Positions 62,576 to 64,000 of a stretch of DNA of 64,000 nt are shown here, piece by piece. Position numbers and translations under genes: made by a program. This DNA is from Cytophagales bacterium (lineage in GTDB: Bacteria > Bacteroidota > Bacteroidia > Cytophagales > Bernardetiaceae), in NCBI GenBank assembly GCA_004293815.1, contig RDZD01000020.1, positions 27,589 to 91,588 of the forward strand, read 5' to 3'. The stretch's first letter is position 1; each line of letters opens with the position of its first letter. Below the pieces are notes generated by a model. It worked only from the letters and a program-made list of their open reading frames with translations, made no database searches and was not told where the DNA came from.

Positions 62576-64000
62576 CTATTCCCCAACCAAAACAAAAGCT
62601 CCCCAAAAGTAGGGGTCTGGATATTCTTTGCGGATTTCTTTTTGTGCAACTTTGAAAGCCAAGCGTGCATTATCGAGTTTTGAGAGATTTTTATAGAAAG
62701 AGGTCATCAGTTTTTGGGTGGCTGCATCGTCTACTTTCCAAAGGCTAATCAGGATAGACTTCGCACCCGCCACGCGGAAAGCACGCTGCAAGCCATACAC
62801 ACCCTCGCCCGCTTTCACATCCCCTAAGCCTGTTTCACAGGCACTTAGAACCACCAAATCCGTTTCATCAAGTTCTAGGTTGGCAGCTTCTAGGGCTGTC
62901 AGAATACCGTCTTCAGTTTGTGGCTTTTCTTCGGCTTTGGCGTAATTTGAGCAGCCAGCTAGAAGCAAGCCCGAACGCAACATGGGGTCTATTTTCTCAT
63001 TTTTTTCGTTAGCCCCTATAAAAAAACCATGTGTGGCTATATGCAAAATCTTGGGGTTTTGCACAGCCTTGACGCTCTCTTCTGTGGCTTTTTCTGCAAT
63101 AGAAATGCCGCTTTGGTAGCCATTCTGACCCAAAATGCTTTGGATATTGACAATTTCTAGCTGTGTGCCAGGAAGCATAGAAACCGTCTGAAAACCTGCC
63201 GAAAAGCTACGCGAAGCGAAGGCATCGGCCTCTGCGGCCTCATTGCTAAGATTTGCCCATGTGTTTTGGTCTAAATCATAGCTTGGAAAACCAATAAGTT
63301 CCGCCTTCAAATTTTTGTTTTCTGCTTTGCCGAAGGCCAAAATATCTTTGGTGTTGGTAACGGTATGGATTTCTAGTTCGTCCATCAGATATTTCTTTGT
63401 CTTGGGATTGAACAAAGTATTCAAGCTAATTTGATTATAGACCCCATCGGGTGAAAGAAACACTTTTCCGCCTTTTTTAATGCCCATTTCTTTAAGTTTT
63501 TGGCCTATAGGCTGCCAAAACTGCTTGTAAGAAGCTGTATCTTCTTGCTGAAAGGCAATGGCATTTTTTTGATAGGTGGCATAGAGGGTTTCTAAATCAT
63601 TGCCATTTTTAAGCAAGACAAGCTCAGGTTCTTTGCTTTTTGTTGTAACAATCAAAGCCGCATAATGAATGCTATCTGTCAGGTCATGAACCTTGTATTC
63701 AGGAAACTTCCCACTTACTTTTTGGGCTGAGGTATCCGTCACTATTTTTGCAATACCGAATTTATTAATACGGACTAACTCAATGGCGGCTTCGTTCTTT
63801 TTGAGCTGCTTTTGTACGTCTTGCCAAGTGGGTACTTTGTCGTCTGTGATGCTGGCAAAGGCTTCGGATTTGAGTGAAAGGTCTTTTTCTAGACTATTGG
63901 CTTTGTTTTCTAAAGAATCTAAATTGATATTAGCCGCATCTAGCTTACTTTTCTCCATCTGAGCATACTTGGCCAATGAAAAACGCAAATTTGTCCATTG
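62576..64000 (-). CDS. CHAT-domain protein, C-terminal part (cut by window end)
   Basis: The last 474 residues of a larger protein; the frame stays open through base 64000. The N-terminal visible part (about residues 1-75) is helical and charged, as expected for the end of a TPR region. The rest is a CHAT domain, a caspase-like cysteine protease fold: a histidine in KILHIATHGFF and a cysteine in DLVVLSACETGLG give the catalytic dyad, with GVYGLQRAFRVAGAKSILIS and WKVDDAAT downstream. CHAT-TPR proteins are frequent in Cytophagales and may be proteases in cell-death or signalling. Its N-terminus and neighbours beyond the window are needed to judge the role. Confidence 0.9.
   Translation of the reverse strand, partial: QWTNLRFSLAKYAQMEKSKLDAANINLDSLENKANSLEKDLSLKSEAFASITDDKVPTWQDVQKQLKKNEAAIELVRINKFGIAKIVTDTSAQKVSGKFPEYKVHDLTDSIHYAALIVTTKSKEPELVLLKNGNDLETLYATYQKNAIAFQQEDTASYKQFWQPIGQKLKEMGIKKGGKVFLSPDGVYNQISLNTLFNPKTKKYLMDELEIHTVTNTKDILAFGKAENKNLKAELIGFPSYDLDQNTWANLSNEAAEADAFASRSFSAGFQTVSMLPGTQLEIVNIQSILGQNGYQSGISIAEKATEESVKAVQNPKILHIATHGFFIGANEKNEKIDPMLRSGLLLAGCSNYAKAEEKPQTEDGILTALEAANLELDETDLVVLSACETGLGDVKAGEGVYGLQRAFRVAGAKSILISLWKVDDAATQKLMTSFYKNLSKLDNARLAFKVAQKEIRKEYPDPYFWGAFVLVGE

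Noticed and set aside
62576..64000. CHAT protein as part of a CRISPR-linked protease system
   Set aside because: No cas gene, repeat array or other defence gene is visible in the window.
1..64000. CRISPR array, insertion sequence, prophage or integrative element
   Set aside because: No regular short direct repeats with spacers, transposase or integrase motif, or phage genes were seen on either strand.

Overview
This window looks like a chromosomal stretch of a Bacteroidota bacterium, probably from the Cytophagales. The support is: (i) many upstream regions carry the Bacteroidota sigma-A promoter pattern TTTG-N19/20-TAnnTTTG and lack strong Shine-Dalgarno sites; (ii) there is a type IX secretion component (PorQ) and a giant secreted protein with a C-terminal domain of the type IX/gliding kind; (iii) a BtuG-type vitamin B12 surface lipoprotein sits under a cobalamin riboswitch; (iv) lipoproteins and TonB-dependent uptake are common; (v) the housekeeping proteins (RpoB, PckA, ValS, PyrF type 2, RfaE1-like kinase) have Bacteroidota-type sequences. 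I see no insertion sequence, prophage, integrase or CRISPR array. The genus cannot be fixed from the sequence alone.

Layout. 1-2.6 kb: end of an aerobic cytochrome oxidase operon (subunits III and IV), an MBL-fold hydrolase, and a lone succinate dehydrogenase iron-sulfur subunit. 2.8-8.2 kb: a two-anchor coiled-coil membrane protein, a small outer-membrane barrel, a CoA-transferase with an unusual C-terminal extension, and a lipoprotein. 8.4-15.9 kb: one 2506-residue secreted protein built of Ig-like and lamin-tail domains, including a tandem array with a ~790-bp period. 15.9-24.3 kb: the c-di-AMP synthase CdaA, a 2OG-Fe(II) oxygenase, a riboswitch-controlled BtuG-like lipoprotein, and, divergently, a polysaccharide flippase - second BtuG-like protein - endonuclease III operon, then RNase Y. 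24.9-36.1 kb: MuiA-like protein, ValS, UMF1-type MFS transporter, lipoproteins, an FKBP isomerase, HflX and PorQ. 36.2-40.4 kb: a GT9-like glycosyltransferase and FkbM methyltransferase pair, tRNA-Cys, a small membrane protein and pyruvate kinase. 41-47.2 kb: amidohydrolase, YbjN-like protein, a fni-ybbR-coaE cluster and tRNA-Leu. 47.3-50.6 kb: a TonB-dependent receptor of the heme-receptor class with a small secreted companion. 50.7-64 kb: rpoB (not followed by rpoC), pyrF, an RfaE1-type kinase, two small lipoproteins, pckA, mscS-purA, and the C-terminal part of a CHAT-domain protease-like protein running off the end.

The items most worth attention are the B12-riboswitch/BtuG locus without a BtuB neighbour and with a second BtuG-like gene nearby; the separation of rpoB from rpoC; the giant lamin-tail repeat protein; a lipoprotein gene that seems to need a non-canonical ATT start or carries a frameshift in its signal peptide; and a TonB receptor with FRAP/NPNL boxes but no histidine between them. 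I did not find a clearly new multi-gene system. Most of the window is core metabolism and cell-envelope biology.
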